From Saccharomycopsis malanga (lineage: Eukaryota > Ascomycota > Saccharomycetes > Ascoideales > Saccharomycopsidaceae): a DNA stretch of 64,000 nucleotides. Shown piece by piece: positions 28,177 to 39,288 of the stretch. The translations under genes were made by a program, and so were the position numbers. The stretch lies in assembly GCA_004014935.1 (NCBI GenBank), contig CP025322.1:1674001-1738000 (forward strand), given 5' to 3'. Within the stretch, counting starts at the first letter, position 1, and each line of letters starts with the position of its first letter. Under the pieces are notes generated by a model. It saw only the letters and a list, made by a program, of their open reading frames with translations, did not search any database and had not been told where the DNA came from.

Positions 28177-30993
28177 CTAGCTGTCAACCTCCATGTAATC
28201 TGGGTTTTTCTTTAATATCACAACGCCTTCCAAGGCACTTGCCAAGGAGATGTATTCGTCGTTTTCTAGTTCGGCTCTCTCGCCGTAGCCCAACAAAACA
28301 GGAGTCTCCTGGGTCACCCATCCTGTTATGGTCTTTGGCTTACCGGCCTGGCCAACAGTGTCAACGGCCTGACCGACTCTAACGTTGACTTTAACTGGAT
28401 TCAAGTCCTCGTCGACGGTGACAAGCATTCTTGGATGTACAGCGGAGGACAAGTAGTATAGCAAGTAGTGCGAATCGCTCAAGATAAAGTCTTTTGGTTC
28501 CAAAAACAAAACACTCGTGGTTAAAATACTTGCCAAGTGCACCTTGGATAATATCTGTCTGTCGGTGTTGAATGGGTTCAATGATAAGGTGCCTTTACCC
28601 AAGTGCAACAAGCCCTGTGCCAACCGAACAGAGAACAAACAGTCTGAATGTTTCACATAGTAACTTGCTAACTGTCTGAGTAACTGTGACAATCTGGCGT
28701 TATTGGTGCCGGCTCCCACAAGACCCATAGCAAAGATGGAGTTGGCCGCAACATCGTAGTCTGAGTCGTGGGTGAATCTCGACAATGTGTCGTATATTTT
28801 CATTTGAGGATTTGAGGCAGAAACCAATCCCATAGCCAATGGAACGGCTTTTCTGATGATCGGATTACCATAATGCATCAAATGGCCAAAATGACGAAGC
28901 GACATGTCCTGTCCAATCTCTTCGCCCATAGCAATCATGGCGATACCTAAAACAGCATATGCTTGATAAGTGTCGTCTTTCTTGAACTTCTTATCTTCAG
29001 CTTCCTCATCAGTAGTATCGTCTTTCTTTTCCTCTGCATTAGTGTCGTCTTTCTTTTCCTCCGCGTTAGTGTCGTCTTTCTTTTCCTCGCTGGCCATGTC
29101 CTCGTCAATAGATTGTTTAGCCAAAGCGGCCTCAAGCTCGGCATCATCTTCCTCTTCAGACTTGTCGTCAGACTTGGAAAGGCATGAGGACAACAACTTT
29201 TGGATTTGCAAAACATTGCCAGTACCGGCATATGCACATACAGTGACCAACACTTCCAAAGATTTAGAGATTGGATGTTCAATAGCGCTGATTGTTTCCA
29301 AGGCTTCTTCAATGGAATCGTAGTTGCCGATATACAACAAACCCAAACCTAAAGATAAGAGCTTAACCCATTTAGAGTTGAACTCAGCCAAGTCTCTTTC
29401 AAGGAAGCTTTGTAAAATGGTGGAGGCAATCTCACCGTTAGCAGTGCCAACAAATATATGGCCCAACGACAAGGCAGCAATAGAAGCAACTTCCAAAGAT
29501 ACAGTGGTGTCGGCAACGATAGGAAGCAACAATTCCAAAATAGATTCATTTTGAGACCCAGCAAAGGCTATGCCTAAACCGATAATGGAGGAAATCTTGA
29601 GCAATCTGGAATCGGCAGTGACGTACTCTTTCAATAACAAATAAGAAGCTTCGACGTCATCGTGAATACCATTGGAAGCAATACCCATTGCCAACAAAGC
29701 ACCAGCCTTGATTTCGTCTTCACTGGAATACAAAAACTTGTCTGCCTCTTGCAAACCATCGTTGGCATCCCATTGATAGATAGACCCAATAGATGCGGTG
29801 GTGGAAAGCATTCCAGTACCTTTGGTTTTGTAAATGTATGATTTGTTGTCGTCTTCACTCATGATGCGATCATTGGAGTATCCCAAATTAATGAATGCAT
29901 TGACAAAGTTTGAGGCCAAGTTCTGTTTGGCAGAATCAATGGATGAACCACTTTCGCCAAAACGTGAGTTCTCTAGGTGAGATTTGTAATAATCCTCAGG
30001 AACCTTAGGCTCTAACAAATTCAACTCTTTCGTCAAATATTTGTAGTATTCATTCAATTTCAAGTTGGAAATGATATCCTGGATGTCTTGGCTAGGATGT
30101 TTGAAAAACGAGTTTTGTCTGGCAAGAATGAATGCCAACTGTTTGCGAACAGAGACATCCTCGGTGGCATCAAACACTTTTTGGATGAGTTCCTCATTGT
30201 CAAGCCTAATAGCCAAAGCAACTGCTTGAGGTAGCTCATTATTAGCTAAATATATCTTGTAAGCAGTCTTCAAGAACAACAAGTCGTCTGGAGGCGCCAA
30301 CAATGGAACACAGCTAACCATGTACAAACATACTCGGGAGTAGGTGTTCTTATCCACGTAGTTCGGCAAATGCTCAATAGCCTCGATTTCTAATAACAAA
30401 TCAGCAGCATCCGCTTCACCGTTATGTTCAAGGAAAAAAGGAACAATCTCCAAAGCCAACTTTAGCAAATCATCCGTAGGCTTGGAATTCTCTAATCTGT
30501 CGCCATACTCTTCGCCTATTTCAAGAGCCAAATGACGAACATACTCGTGTCCCCATTCGCTGACATTAGGCTCAGAAGACAACAATCTGTACTTTAAGGA
30601 GTCCATCTTTTGGGTACTGGAGCCCAAAACCGACAAGACATCAGCAAACTTGGACTTCAATCTATTATCAGTCCACTTATCAAACAAATCGGTCAAAGTC
30701 TGATAATGTGGTTGTAAAAACACTAATGGCTTAGGAATAGCAGTCATAGAGGAAGTGGATTCTCTCAAAAACTCTTTCAATTGATCCAATGATGGCTCGT
30801 AAGCTTTAGCATCTGCTGAATTGAGCTTTTCAACTAATGCTTCCAAACTATCTTTTAACTGTTGGTCCTCTTCAGACAACTCTTCCTCTTGTTCCTGCTT
30901 CTTTTTGCTCTCTTTCTTAGTAGCATCGGTCTCTTGCTTGCCACTGGTAGCAGCTTCAGCCTTGACGGCCTTCTTTTCATTAGCCGGAGCCAT
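28177..30993 (-). CDS. RPN1: 26S proteasome regulatory subunit Rpn1
   Basis: The non-ATPase base subunit that docks ubiquitin shuttles (Rad23, Dsk2, Ddi1) and Ubp6. 938 residues, near the usual 990. The N-terminal helical domain includes KYRLLSSEPNVSEWGHEYVRHLALEIGEEY; the proteasome/cyclosome repeats run about residues 400-800, e.g. ALLAMGIASNG, ASIAALSLGHIFVGTANG, VPLAMGLVSASNP and SIFAMGLVGAGTNNARL; the C-terminal part ends NPDYMEVDS. An acidic-basic linker (about 615-670) holds a tandem EEKKDDTNA repeat. ATG at 30993. The promoter has candidate Rpn4-type elements. Confidence 0.96.
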   Translation of the reverse strand: MAPANEKKAVKAEAATSGKQETDATKKESKKKQEQEEELSEEDQQLKDSLEALVEKLNSADAKAYEPSLDQLKEFLRESTSSMTAIPKPLVFLQPHYQTLTDLFDKWTDNRLKSKFADVLSVLGSSTQKMDSLKYRLLSSEPNVSEWGHEYVRHLALEIGEEYGDRLENSKPTDDLLKLALEIVPFFLEHNGEADAADLLLEIEAIEHLPNYVDKNTYSRVCLYMVSCVPLLAPPDDLLFLKTAYKIYLANNELPQAVALAIRLDNEELIQKVFDATEDVSVRKQLAFILARQNSFFKHPSQDIQDIISNLKLNEYYKYLTKELNLLEPKVPEDYYKSHLENSRFGESGSSIDSAKQNLASNFVNAFINLGYSNDRIMSEDDNKSYIYKTKGTGMLSTTASIGSIYQWDANDGLQEADKFLYSSEDEIKAGALLAMGIASNGIHDDVEASYLLLKEYVTADSRLLKISSIIGLGIAFAGSQNESILELLLPIVADTTVSLEVASIAALSLGHIFVGTANGEIASTILQSFLERDLAEFNSKWVKLLSLGLGLLYIGNYDSIEEALETISAIEHPISKSLEVLVTVCAYAGTGNVLQIQKLLSSCLSKSDDKSEEEDDAELEAALAKQSIDEDMASEEKKDDTNAEEKKDDTNAEEKKDDTTDEEAEDKKFKKDDTYQAYAVLGIAMIAMGEEIGQDMSLRHFGHLMHYGNPIIRKAVPLAMGLVSASNPQMKIYDTLSRFTHDSDYDVAANSIFAMGLVGAGTNNARLSQLLRQLASYYVKHSDCLFSVRLAQGLLHLGKGTLSLNPFNTDRQILSKVHLASILTTSVLFLEPKDFILSDSHYLLYYLSSAVHPRMLVTVDEDLNPVKVNVRVGQAVDTVGQAGKPKTITGWVTQETPVLLGYGERAELENDEYISLASALEGVVILKKNPDYMEVDS
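29014..29094. repeat. 27-bp coding minisatellite in RPN1
   Basis: Three tandem 27-bp units (29014-29040, 29041-29067, 29068-29094, the last diverging at its end) encoding EEKKDDTNA-type repeats in the charged linker of Rpn1. All units keep frame. Confidence 0.88.
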
Positions 30994-32053
30994 TTCTTTC
31001 TATTTGTAACAACTCGTTATTTCTAACACGTTCTAGCTCGGCAATTGGCTCAAACAGAAAATTGTCTTGTATTATATAGGAAAATCCACAACAAGCGCCC
31101 TGATCAATCTATGGCTAATTGCCTTGTAAACAGTGTTGGTTTTATACCTCTGGCAATTATTCAGCTCTACTCAATATTGGGAGGCAAATTCTACTATGAA
31201 AGTGTCGAAAATCTCAATCGCCCATTATGTGCGGGTTCCTAACCCTTATGGCAAGTGGTGGCAAGTGGTTAAAAGGCGATAAGATGTGGTGAAATGTGTT
31301 AATAGTACTTTAATAAAAGCAGTTGTAGAAGGCATAGATTGTGTTCAGGTAATTTTAACAATGCAAACTTGACAATTTTCATTTATGTATACGTGTAAAA
31401 ATGGATTTTAATAATAGTTGTATGATGTGCGTTTTAGCTACGTAACTTGGTGACACTGAATATGAATAATGATTGCTAAAGAGGGAACAGTGCAATATGA
31501 AGAGGTGCACAAAGGGGTAAATTGTAGAAGAACCATAGTAACTCATGTTAAATTACTGATAATATCTAGGAATGTGAGTATGTTCGACTAATGCATCTAA
31601 TGTCAGTATTGTATCCATGTAAAGTAACATAGTTAAGATTTCACTATATATACTGGGGTTGGCGGATTTCTCCCACATGGGACATAAACTTTACTATTTT
31701 TTGGGTTCTTGGTTAAGATATTCTTATCTCCTCTTTATTTCTTACGCATCTACTTTAAAACTTGATATTTTGGGAAGTTAGCCCCAGACAGTTTCACTCA
31801 TCTGTGCTTCCACGTCCAATTGCAAATGAGTAAACCAAATCATTCATCTTAAAAAATAGTCATGAACGTTCTTCTCAAGTGAATGTCAAAAATTGTAAGA
31901 TAGAAACACTTGTTGACCTTTTAGTCAACGAGAATATTTACAAAACCAATAGTAGAATAAACATATATTTGAAATAAACAATAATGGAAAATATAAATAA
32001 AACAAAGTTAAACACAGTCAAGCAAAGAAACAAAGTAACAAAACTATTTGAGA
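30994..32053. other. RPN1 promoter / BPT1 downstream region
   Basis: 1.06 kb between two minus-strand genes. Besides the candidate Rpn4 elements, it is AT-rich. No additional gene. Confidence 0.45.
31180..31265. promoter_or_regulatory. Candidate proteasome control elements upstream of RPN1
   Basis: GGAGGCAAAT (31180-31189) and GGTGGCAAG (31257-31265) resemble the Rpn4 element GGTGGCAAA of S. cerevisiae and the GAAGGCAAAA variant reported for Candida species. They lie about 190-270 bp upstream of the RPN1 ATG, in the usual range. Both differ by one or two bases from consensus, so this is moderate evidence. Confidence 0.45.
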
Positions 32054-35000
32054 TTATTTTTTAAGGTAACCGCCCTTTTCACAAAGACTGTAGAAGATGG
32101 TGTTCTTGTCTTTGAGCAAGTTTTCTGGGGAGTCAAATTCCTTGACTTCACCCTGGTCCAAAACCAAAATTTTGTCATTGTCCATGATGGTATCAATTCT
32201 GTGGGCAATGGTTAGAATGGTTTTGTCGTTAAACTCTTTTCTGATGGTGTCCTGAACGATTTTGTCGGTTTTGACGTCAACAGCTGCTGTGGCCTCATCT
32301 AAAAGCAAAATCTTTGAAGGGTTCAACAATGCTCTTGCCAAACATAACAATTGTTTTTGACCTGCAGAGAGATTGGAACCTCCTTCACTGATTTTGGCGT
32401 ACAAGCCCTTACCAGCGCTTTCGATGGCTTCAGGAGAAAGTGGAGAGCCCTCTTCATCAAGACCGCTTTCTGCATCGGACTCATCATCTTTTTTCTTTTT
32501 GTCATCATCATCAGACTCCTTTTTCTCGTCTTTCATTTGCATGACATGATCTTTCAAATGAGCCATTTCCAAAACTTTCCACAACTCTTCATCTTTGAAT
32601 TTGTTGAACGGATCCAAGTTTTGTCTGACAGTACCTTGGAAGGCTTGGGAGTCTTGAGGAATAATGTTCAATTTACTTCTCAAGTCGTACAAACCAATCT
32701 TTGAAGTGTCAACGTCATCAATAATGATATTGCCACCAGTTGCTTCGATGATTCTGAAAAGAGCCAAAGTAAGAGTACTTTTACCAGCGCCAGTTCTGCC
32801 AACAATACCAATTTTCTCTTGAGGTTTCACTTCAAAAGAAATGTTTTTCAAGACTGGATCGGAATCCTCTTTATATTTGGTGGTGTAGTTGACAAACTTA
32901 ATACCGCCTTTGGTTGGCCATTGGACTGGAGGTCTAGAATCTTCAATAACATATGGTCTTTCATGAGGCAAATCGCAATATTCCAAGATTCTCTCAATAG
33001 CCACAGCATTGGTTTCAACCTCAACAGACATTCTGACCAACCAGTTGAGGATTTCGGTGATTTGGAAAGAAAATGTGATTAACAAACCAACCACACCGGC
33101 AGACAAAGGTTTGGCAGTAGTGACAGACGCAATACAGGACAAGGATACTGCTAAAAGGAAAATGGTACTGATGGATTTCAATCTGAAATTGAGCCATCTG
33201 GTCATCCAAATGGAAGAGAAAGTAGCAGTAGTACTGTGATCCATATTTGAACTGCTGATATGTTTAAACCGTTCTTCTTCTTTAAATGCTTTGATGGTTT
33301 CAATACCGGTAAGAGTTTCATGTATGTGGGAGTAAAGAGGACTTCTGGTGGTACTTGCCAACCGTTTACATTCTCTCGAAGGACTCATGTATAAGTCCTG
33401 AATGTAGTAATAAACGATCGCCAATACCAACATGGCAATAATGGTGGAAGGCAATGTAATGGCAATTAATGTAAGAGTATAAATGGCCTTGACAACTTCG
33501 GAGACAAAGAAACTTAACGCATGAGGGAAACGTTCATCTAATCTACTGACATCCTCGGAAAACCGATTAAGGATTCTGCCAGTAGGAGTGGTTTCAAAGA
33601 AACTCATAGGAGATTTCAAAATGGAGGAGACCAATTCTTCATGAATTAATTTGGAGGCACTGACAGCAGAAAAGTAGAAAAGAGCGACCGAACGTAAAAG
33701 AACACCAAGACCAGAGAGGAAGCCTAACAAAGTATAGATAGTAACAAGGAACACTGTGTCGGCAGATTTGTCATTTCTATCGTTAATTTCTGCCCAATGC
33801 TTCAACCAAAGTTTACCAAAAAGCTCACTCAAACCCATAAACCAAACAGCAAGCAAGGTAATAATAATGTTACGATATTTAGCGGCCTTAGCATATCTTT
33901 TGTAAGTATTCCAACCAACTTTTCCTTTCTTGGACACCTCCGCTGTTTGACCAGTCTTACTATCTTTTTTCTTCTCATTTTCAGCGAATTCAAAGTTGAA
34001 ACTAGCAGCACTGGCTCTTCTGAGAGTGACATTGGATTTCACTCTAGAAAGTTCTGCTGTGGCAATTTGTTCGTTTTCAACAAGCTCTAACACTTCGTTT
34101 TCGTCGGTACTTTCATCCAAGGTTTCCGGTTGCACATCTGCCAAATTTTTAGCTTCAATAGCAGCAGTTTCAGCTTCGGCAATAACTGTTTCTTCATCGG
34201 CTGATTTTTCGTCAGATTTACCAAATTCTTCAATTAATTTAGCAAAATCACCAGCATTTGCTACCAACTCGTCAAACGTTCCTTGTTCATCGATTTTACC
34301 ATGATCCAAAACATAAATGCTATCAGCCTCTTTCAAAACATGAATGTGATTGGTAGAAAGAATTAAAGTCTTAGAAGCCAAAATGCCTGATTTGTTCAAG
34401 ACTTTCTCAATGATATTTTTACTGACATGAGCATCCACAGCACTCAATACATCATCCAATAAATAGACGTCAGCTCTGGCATAAACAGCTCTGGCTAAAG
34501 AAATTCTAGCTTTCTGACCACCAGATAACGAAATACCCTTTTCACCGACTTGAGTTTCATCTCCATCAGGCAAAATCTCGAAATCAGTTTTCAATTCACA
34601 AGCTTCGATTGTTTTTTCAAAAAACTCAGGATCATACTTACGACCAAAGAGAATGTTCTTCTTGATGGAAGCGTTCATAATCCATGGTTGTTGGGGACAA
34701 TAAGCTACAGCACCGGCAATTTTGATAGAAGGAGCACCAAGCTTGGAATCAGCACTAACAGCAGAAAGCTGACCTAATAAGGATTGCAAAAATGTAGATT
34801 TACCAGAACCTACACTACCAACAATACAAGTAAGTTCACCTTTTTTAGCAGTGAAGTTGATGTTTGACAAAGCAACCTTAGGGGATTCAATGCTATTTTC
34901 TTCATCGGCATTTTCATTCTCGGCTTCCTTTTTGGCTGATCTGACAAAAGAAGCGTTTTTAATTTCAACAGCTGACTCTCCTTTTTTAACAGCTTCTAAA

Positions 35001-36820
35001 GATTGCAACAAATTAGGATCAAGCTCAGAGTCGCATAAAAACTTGAGCAATCTGTTGACAGAGACTTTTGTTTCAATCAAAGCAGAAAAAACATCAGGGA
35101 TTTCGAACAATGGGTCGCCTAATAAATTGAATAATGACAATGCAGGGAAAATCAATTCGGAAGTCAATTTTTTTGGTCCAACATAAGCATAAATACCAAA
35201 GGTGACACAAGAAACAAAATAAGGAACACAGTTCCATGAGAAACTCAATAAGGCATCAAATATACCTATAGTTTTCATAGTTTTCAACTCCTTTTCATCT
35301 CTGATTTTCTTTACCTTATTATTCATTGGTTTCTCCCAAGAATACAATTTGATGGATTTTATAGAGTTCAAAATCTCAGAAACGGTCTTAGTTCTCAAAT
35401 CTTTGAATTTCATGTTCTTGTCGAACAACTTTTCAAACCGTTTGAGAATCATCAAGTTGATAGGCAAAGCGACAAACACCACTGACAACCCTGTGAAAGC
35501 GGTCCATCCCAATAAGAAGTATAACGAATACAAACACAAGATGAATTGAAGAGGAGCAGATAAGAAAGCTTGGACCTTGGTAGTAAGATACTCAACTCTA
35601 CTAACATCAACGGAAATCAAATTGACAATATCACCAACAGTACGATTTGCTCTGGCTTCAGTTGAAAGCCTCAATGCTTTATCATAGATAAGAGAAGTCA
35701 TTCCCACTCTTAATTTCAAACTGACGTTAAACATCTGGTTAATATATTCATTCCAAAGAATGATGTAGACAAAAGAATTAACAGTCATTCCGACACAAAT
35801 CAAAATACCTTCCAACAAATTGTATTCCTCTCTAAGGAAGAAAGACATCAAAAGACGCAATAATTGAGGCTGAACAAAACCAACAAGAACATAAAGAATC
35901 TCTAAAACAACACAAACCAAGACTTGACCACCATACGCCTTAGCTATTGGGCGGGACAATCTTATAGTCTTTTTGCTTTGCTCGGCATCCCAGTGTTTTT
36001 TCAACACTGAAGAGGCATACTTGTCCTTGACAGTATCGTCAACTTGCGGAAGATCTTTGAATTCTACCACATTCTCCCGATAGCACTTGTGAATAAGTGG
36101 ATTAAGATGCGAAAATGTGATTCTTCCAAAAACATTCGCGTGATACAAGCTGTTTTCATCAACCTCGTTGAGCTTCAAATGATGAGTGTACTCATACGCC
36201 CGGTGCCAGAAAAAGGTTTCCAAGATAAACACAATAAAAGCATTGGCAAACAAAACAAGCTCTGCACCCTTGGCAAATGTCAGACTGCTGCTGACAATAG
36301 GATAACGGGTGAAGTTAGTTTGGTACACAGAAGCTCCTAGAAAGAACAAACTGGCTGGCCAAAAAGTCAATGGAGTAGCTGTTTGCCATATCGACTTATG
36401 TACTTCCGTAGAATGCAAAGGTAAAATAGTAGTGAAAATTACCAAACTTGGAATTAAATACAGCAAAGTGCTAAGATTGAAAAACCCATAGGCTTCGTCT
36501 TGTAACAAGTCTGCAAACACTACAAAATATAATGTGGCTTGGAAAAACACCAATAGTAAGCGGAAATGTTGAACAATTCCAACACTCTTGGCACTCCAGG
36601 TACCATAAGATGGTCTCCGCTTAAGAAGCAATTGCTGGTAATTGCCCGCCAAAAAATAAAACACATAAAAGCCTATCAACGATAACGATAACGCACAAGG
36701 GTTGAAAGCACTCTCTTTGCCAGGAACAAGCAAAGTCAAAGTCCCATTGTAATCACATTTGATCAAATTCGAAAACTCTCTAGCCTCAGCTAGCCTAAAG
36801 TTGTCAACCAACAGTGCCAT
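32054..36820 (-). CDS. BPT1: Vacuolar ABCC (MRP-type) transporter, Bpt1-like
   Basis: A 1588-residue full-length ABC transporter. Yeast Bpt1 and Ycf1 move glutathione conjugates and bilirubin into the vacuole; Candida Mlt1 is related. Order: N-terminal TMD0 (about 30-250), TMD1 (about 300-600), NBD1 with Walker A GSVGSGKST (about 670) and signature LSGGQKARISLARA (about 765), acidic linker with a regulatory-type RRASAASF (about 933), TMD2, NBD2 with Walker A GRTGAGKST (about 1340) and signature LSAGQKQLLCLARALL (about 1490). NBD2 has a roughly 45-residue Asp/Lys/Glu-rich insertion before the signature; as I recall Bpt1 has a shorter insertion at the same place, and both proteins end in FYSLCEKGGYLK, which favours Bpt1 over Ycf1. 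The frame opens upstream at TTG 36970; ATG 36820 (MALLVDNF) is chosen. Confidence 0.93.
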   Translation of the reverse strand: MALLVDNFRLAEAREFSNLIKCDYNGTLTLLVPGKESAFNPCALSLSLIGFYVFYFLAGNYQQLLLKRRPSYGTWSAKSVGIVQHFRLLLVFFQATLYFVVFADLLQDEAYGFFNLSTLLYLIPSLVIFTTILPLHSTEVHKSIWQTATPLTFWPASLFFLGASVYQTNFTRYPIVSSSLTFAKGAELVLFANAFIVFILETFFWHRAYEYTHHLKLNEVDENSLYHANVFGRITFSHLNPLIHKCYRENVVEFKDLPQVDDTVKDKYASSVLKKHWDAEQSKKTIRLSRPIAKAYGGQVLVCVVLEILYVLVGFVQPQLLRLLMSFFLREEYNLLEGILICVGMTVNSFVYIILWNEYINQMFNVSLKLRVGMTSLIYDKALRLSTEARANRTVGDIVNLISVDVSRVEYLTTKVQAFLSAPLQFILCLYSLYFLLGWTAFTGLSVVFVALPINLMILKRFEKLFDKNMKFKDLRTKTVSEILNSIKSIKLYSWEKPMNNKVKKIRDEKELKTMKTIGIFDALLSFSWNCVPYFVSCVTFGIYAYVGPKKLTSELIFPALSLFNLLGDPLFEIPDVFSALIETKVSVNRLLKFLCDSELDPNLLQSLEAVKKGESAVEIKNASFVRSAKKEAENENADEENSIESPKVALSNINFTAKKGELTCIVGSVGSGKSTFLQSLLGQLSAVSADSKLGAPSIKIAGAVAYCPQQPWIMNASIKKNILFGRKYDPEFFEKTIEACELKTDFEILPDGDETQVGEKGISLSGGQKARISLARAVYARADVYLLDDVLSAVDAHVSKNIIEKVLNKSGILASKTLILSTNHIHVLKEADSIYVLDHGKIDEQGTFDELVANAGDFAKLIEEFGKSDEKSADEETVIAEAETAAIEAKNLADVQPETLDESTDENEVLELVENEQIATAELSRVKSNVTLRRASAASFNFEFAENEKKKDSKTGQTAEVSKKGKVGWNTYKRYAKAAKYRNIIITLLAVWFMGLSELFGKLWLKHWAEINDRNDKSADTVFLVTIYTLLGFLSGLGVLLRSVALFYFSAVSASKLIHEELVSSILKSPMSFFETTPTGRILNRFSEDVSRLDERFPHALSFFVSEVVKAIYTLTLIAITLPSTIIAMLVLAIVYYYIQDLYMSPSRECKRLASTTRSPLYSHIHETLTGIETIKAFKEEERFKHISSSNMDHSTTATFSSIWMTRWLNFRLKSISTIFLLAVSLSCIASVTTAKPLSAGVVGLLITFSFQITEILNWLVRMSVEVETNAVAIERILEYCDLPHERPYVIEDSRPPVQWPTKGGIKFVNYTTKYKEDSDPVLKNISFEVKPQEKIGIVGRTGAGKSTLTLALFRIIEATGGNIIIDDVDTSKIGLYDLRSKLNIIPQDSQAFQGTVRQNLDPFNKFKDEELWKVLEMAHLKDHVMQMKDEKKESDDDDKKKKDDESDAESGLDEEGSPLSPEAIESAGKGLYAKISEGGSNLSAGQKQLLCLARALLNPSKILLLDEATAAVDVKTDKIVQDTIRKEFNDKTILTIAHRIDTIMDNDKILVLDQGEVKEFDSPENLLKDKNTIFYSLCEKGGYLKK

Positions 36821-39288
36821 AATGATAGCCTTTCTATTTGATGCAAAGTCAACAGTCAGGCTAAATCTCAAAAAGAAAAAATACAGCCCTAAATGTGCAG
36901 ATGAGCCTAATTTATGGTCTGTAACATAAGAAAAAAAAAATTGAAAAATAATTTCTCCCCGAAATTCCAATTCAAATCATTTCCTAACCATATCTGAAAA
37001 TTTAGCTTAATCTAAAGAACCCATCATCATTTTTGTATATAGCGACGTTGCTGCTTGCGCTAACTGTGCATGACGGTGCATTATCGTAAGTGTATATGCA
37101 TGACGTTGCATATTCGCGCATACTATTACATTCACCGACGTCTATGACAAGCCGCACTTTATTACTCTCTCTGTAACTGGCAAGGTAGAACAATAATCCG
37201 TCAGCAACCATTTGACAAACTGCCATATTCAAAGCACCAACGACCTTCGAAATCACCTCCATACGCTGAAATTCGGCTACGGACATCACAGTGTCTGATT
37301 TGGGGTCTTGTCCTATTTGGGATAGTACAACTCGCCGCAGTATTACTAATCTTGCAGCCTCCCAGAGTGCGCACAGCCATCACTGGTAAATGGTACTATG
37401 GCTGCAGAGCTTATTTGCAGCTACCTGCCTGTAGGACGTTACAACTTTACCGCATTGGGAAGCACTTAGCTCTTTAAAATCAATGCACGATACGATCACT
37501 TAGTCAAGGCTTGCTGGGATGCTGAAAAATTAAAAAAAAATTTGTATCACTAATCAGCAGCAGGAACAAGTGGGGAGACACTATAAAATAGCCCGTTGTG
37601 GTTGTTGCCAGCCAGCGCTAATCGTGTGTGAAAATATCTCGCTTAACTAGTTTGGTGGTGCTTCTAGCAAATGGTACTTGCTACATGTATATGTATGTAG
37701 CCAGTTCGCTGCACAATTGTTTTGCTAAATGCACTACAACTAACCTTGCGAACACCCACTAGTGTTATTTGACATCAACCTTACTACTGTCACTATTACA
37801 GCAAATGATAGACACTTTAAAATGCGAAACTTTATGAGCCTACCTGATAGATTGAAGACTTTGTGGTTTGAAAAGGTATTGTTTTTAATATAAACTTTTA
37901 TGGGGGCAATGTAAACTTGATCGTAATTTGGTCTTTGTCATTTGACGGATAGTAATCATTAAAAATTTTAGGTTCTGCTTTGAATAACAGAGTAGCTTTT
38001 GCTTTGTCGCTGTAGAAATTGTAAGACTAGTGTCTGAACTTTAAGCCGTTGAAAGTAGAAGTTTTTCTTTGATGGCCAATAACTCGTAATAACTCGCAAT
38101 GCTGATTTTATTTAAATATTTACAAACCCGTAAGAGTAATTGTGGTGCCTTTTTTTACTGCTTGTTTCTATTGGTTTAGCACAAGTTTTTGAATGGCTCT
38201 ATTTTCGGGACATACAGTAACTCTTGGTTAATTTTGAGATTAAAAAGTTGAAAAACCAACTAGTGGAAAAATTTCAAACCAAAGTTGATTGATTGTGAGA
38301 CTATTGATTATATAACACTTACAAAATGGTTCTTAGCCATATATTGTGGGCTGCTAAGGATAGTGAAACACAATCAGAAGAATCATGGAATCGAAGGATG
38401 AACTGACCTTGAAAAGTGAAATTAAAATATTATAATGTTACAATCCACTGTATTTAGCTGGATTAATAGTTATTAGGCTTTTTGTCAAGGAACAATCCAT
38501 TTACAGTAAAGCCCCTCTAATGATAGTAAATAATAAGCAAAATTATAAGTTTTATTGCAGTACAAGTAGTGGTACTAACCTTTTACTTTATGCAGAAGGC
38601 ATTTCATGGACCGTGGTGTCACCCAGATACGAATATTACCAAAACGGTTACGGATCAGCCACTCATTCCACCAGTAACAGCTATTTTGTAATCACACACG
38701 AACATCCTTTCTATTCACATTACAGCAAAGTCGTGGCTTATTACAATTGCTTTAAACTACAAAATTGTTTATCGTCAACTACCCACTAACTGTCCTCAAA
38801 CAGCCACTTTTAGTCTTACACGCTGGTCCTAGTACTTTGTTCATTAACATGCTACATTCTATTGTGCTCTGTGAGCAACACTTGCTCATTGCAAGCTGGT
38901 CAAGTTACCCTGATATTTTTGATTGGAAAGTCCAAATAATAAGCCTTTATAGGGCACTTTTGAAGTTGGGACTGATATATCAAGAGGCGCAATACCCTTA
39001 AACAGTAGTTTCCAACGCATTCTTATCGTGCGCGGGCCTTTGGTCAGTTTTTCCTACAAACAAGTCAGGGCTAGGGAAAAAGACCAAAAAATTAAAGTCA
39101 TTTCGGTTAATTGTTAGCCAGCACTCCACATTGCCAACGCCTTTCATTCAATTGGATCATCAATCTAATTGGTTGACTTTGTTTTTGGTATTAAAGAATC
39201 TATATTAAGCACAGAAAAAAAAAAATTCTATTTAGGGGCAATCTTGTTGTTTCATCATTACAGTGGCAAAGACTAGAATCTGTTCGTA
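36821..39288. other. 2.5-kb divergent intergenic region BPT1/OSH6
   Basis: Unusually long gap. Near BPT1 it is comparatively GC-rich, with three GACG(T/G)TGC motifs (37044, 37072, 37102) and a Yap1-type TTACTAA (37345-37351). At about 37581 there is a TATA-like CTATAAAATAG, followed by a 9-codon ORF and a 23-codon ORF (37822-37893, MRNFMSLPDRLKTLWFEK...). An 89-codon ATG ORF at 38520-38789 resembles nothing I know. It may hold a non-coding RNA or a small gene; nothing is certain. Confidence 0.4.

Noticed and set aside
32320-32530. The acidic/lysine-rich insertion in BPT1 NBD2 as a defect
   Set aside because: It keeps frame between intact motifs, and S. cerevisiae Bpt1 as I recall it has an insertion at the same site.
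37002-37286. A 94-codon minus-strand ORF upstream of BPT1
   Set aside because: ATG start and decent composition, but no recognisable similarity, overlaps another open frame in a GC-rich patch and sits in the BPT1 promoter.
38520-38789. 89-codon plus-strand ORF
   Set aside because: Has an ATG but no known similarity, odd Tyr/Ser/His composition and AT-rich intergenic context.
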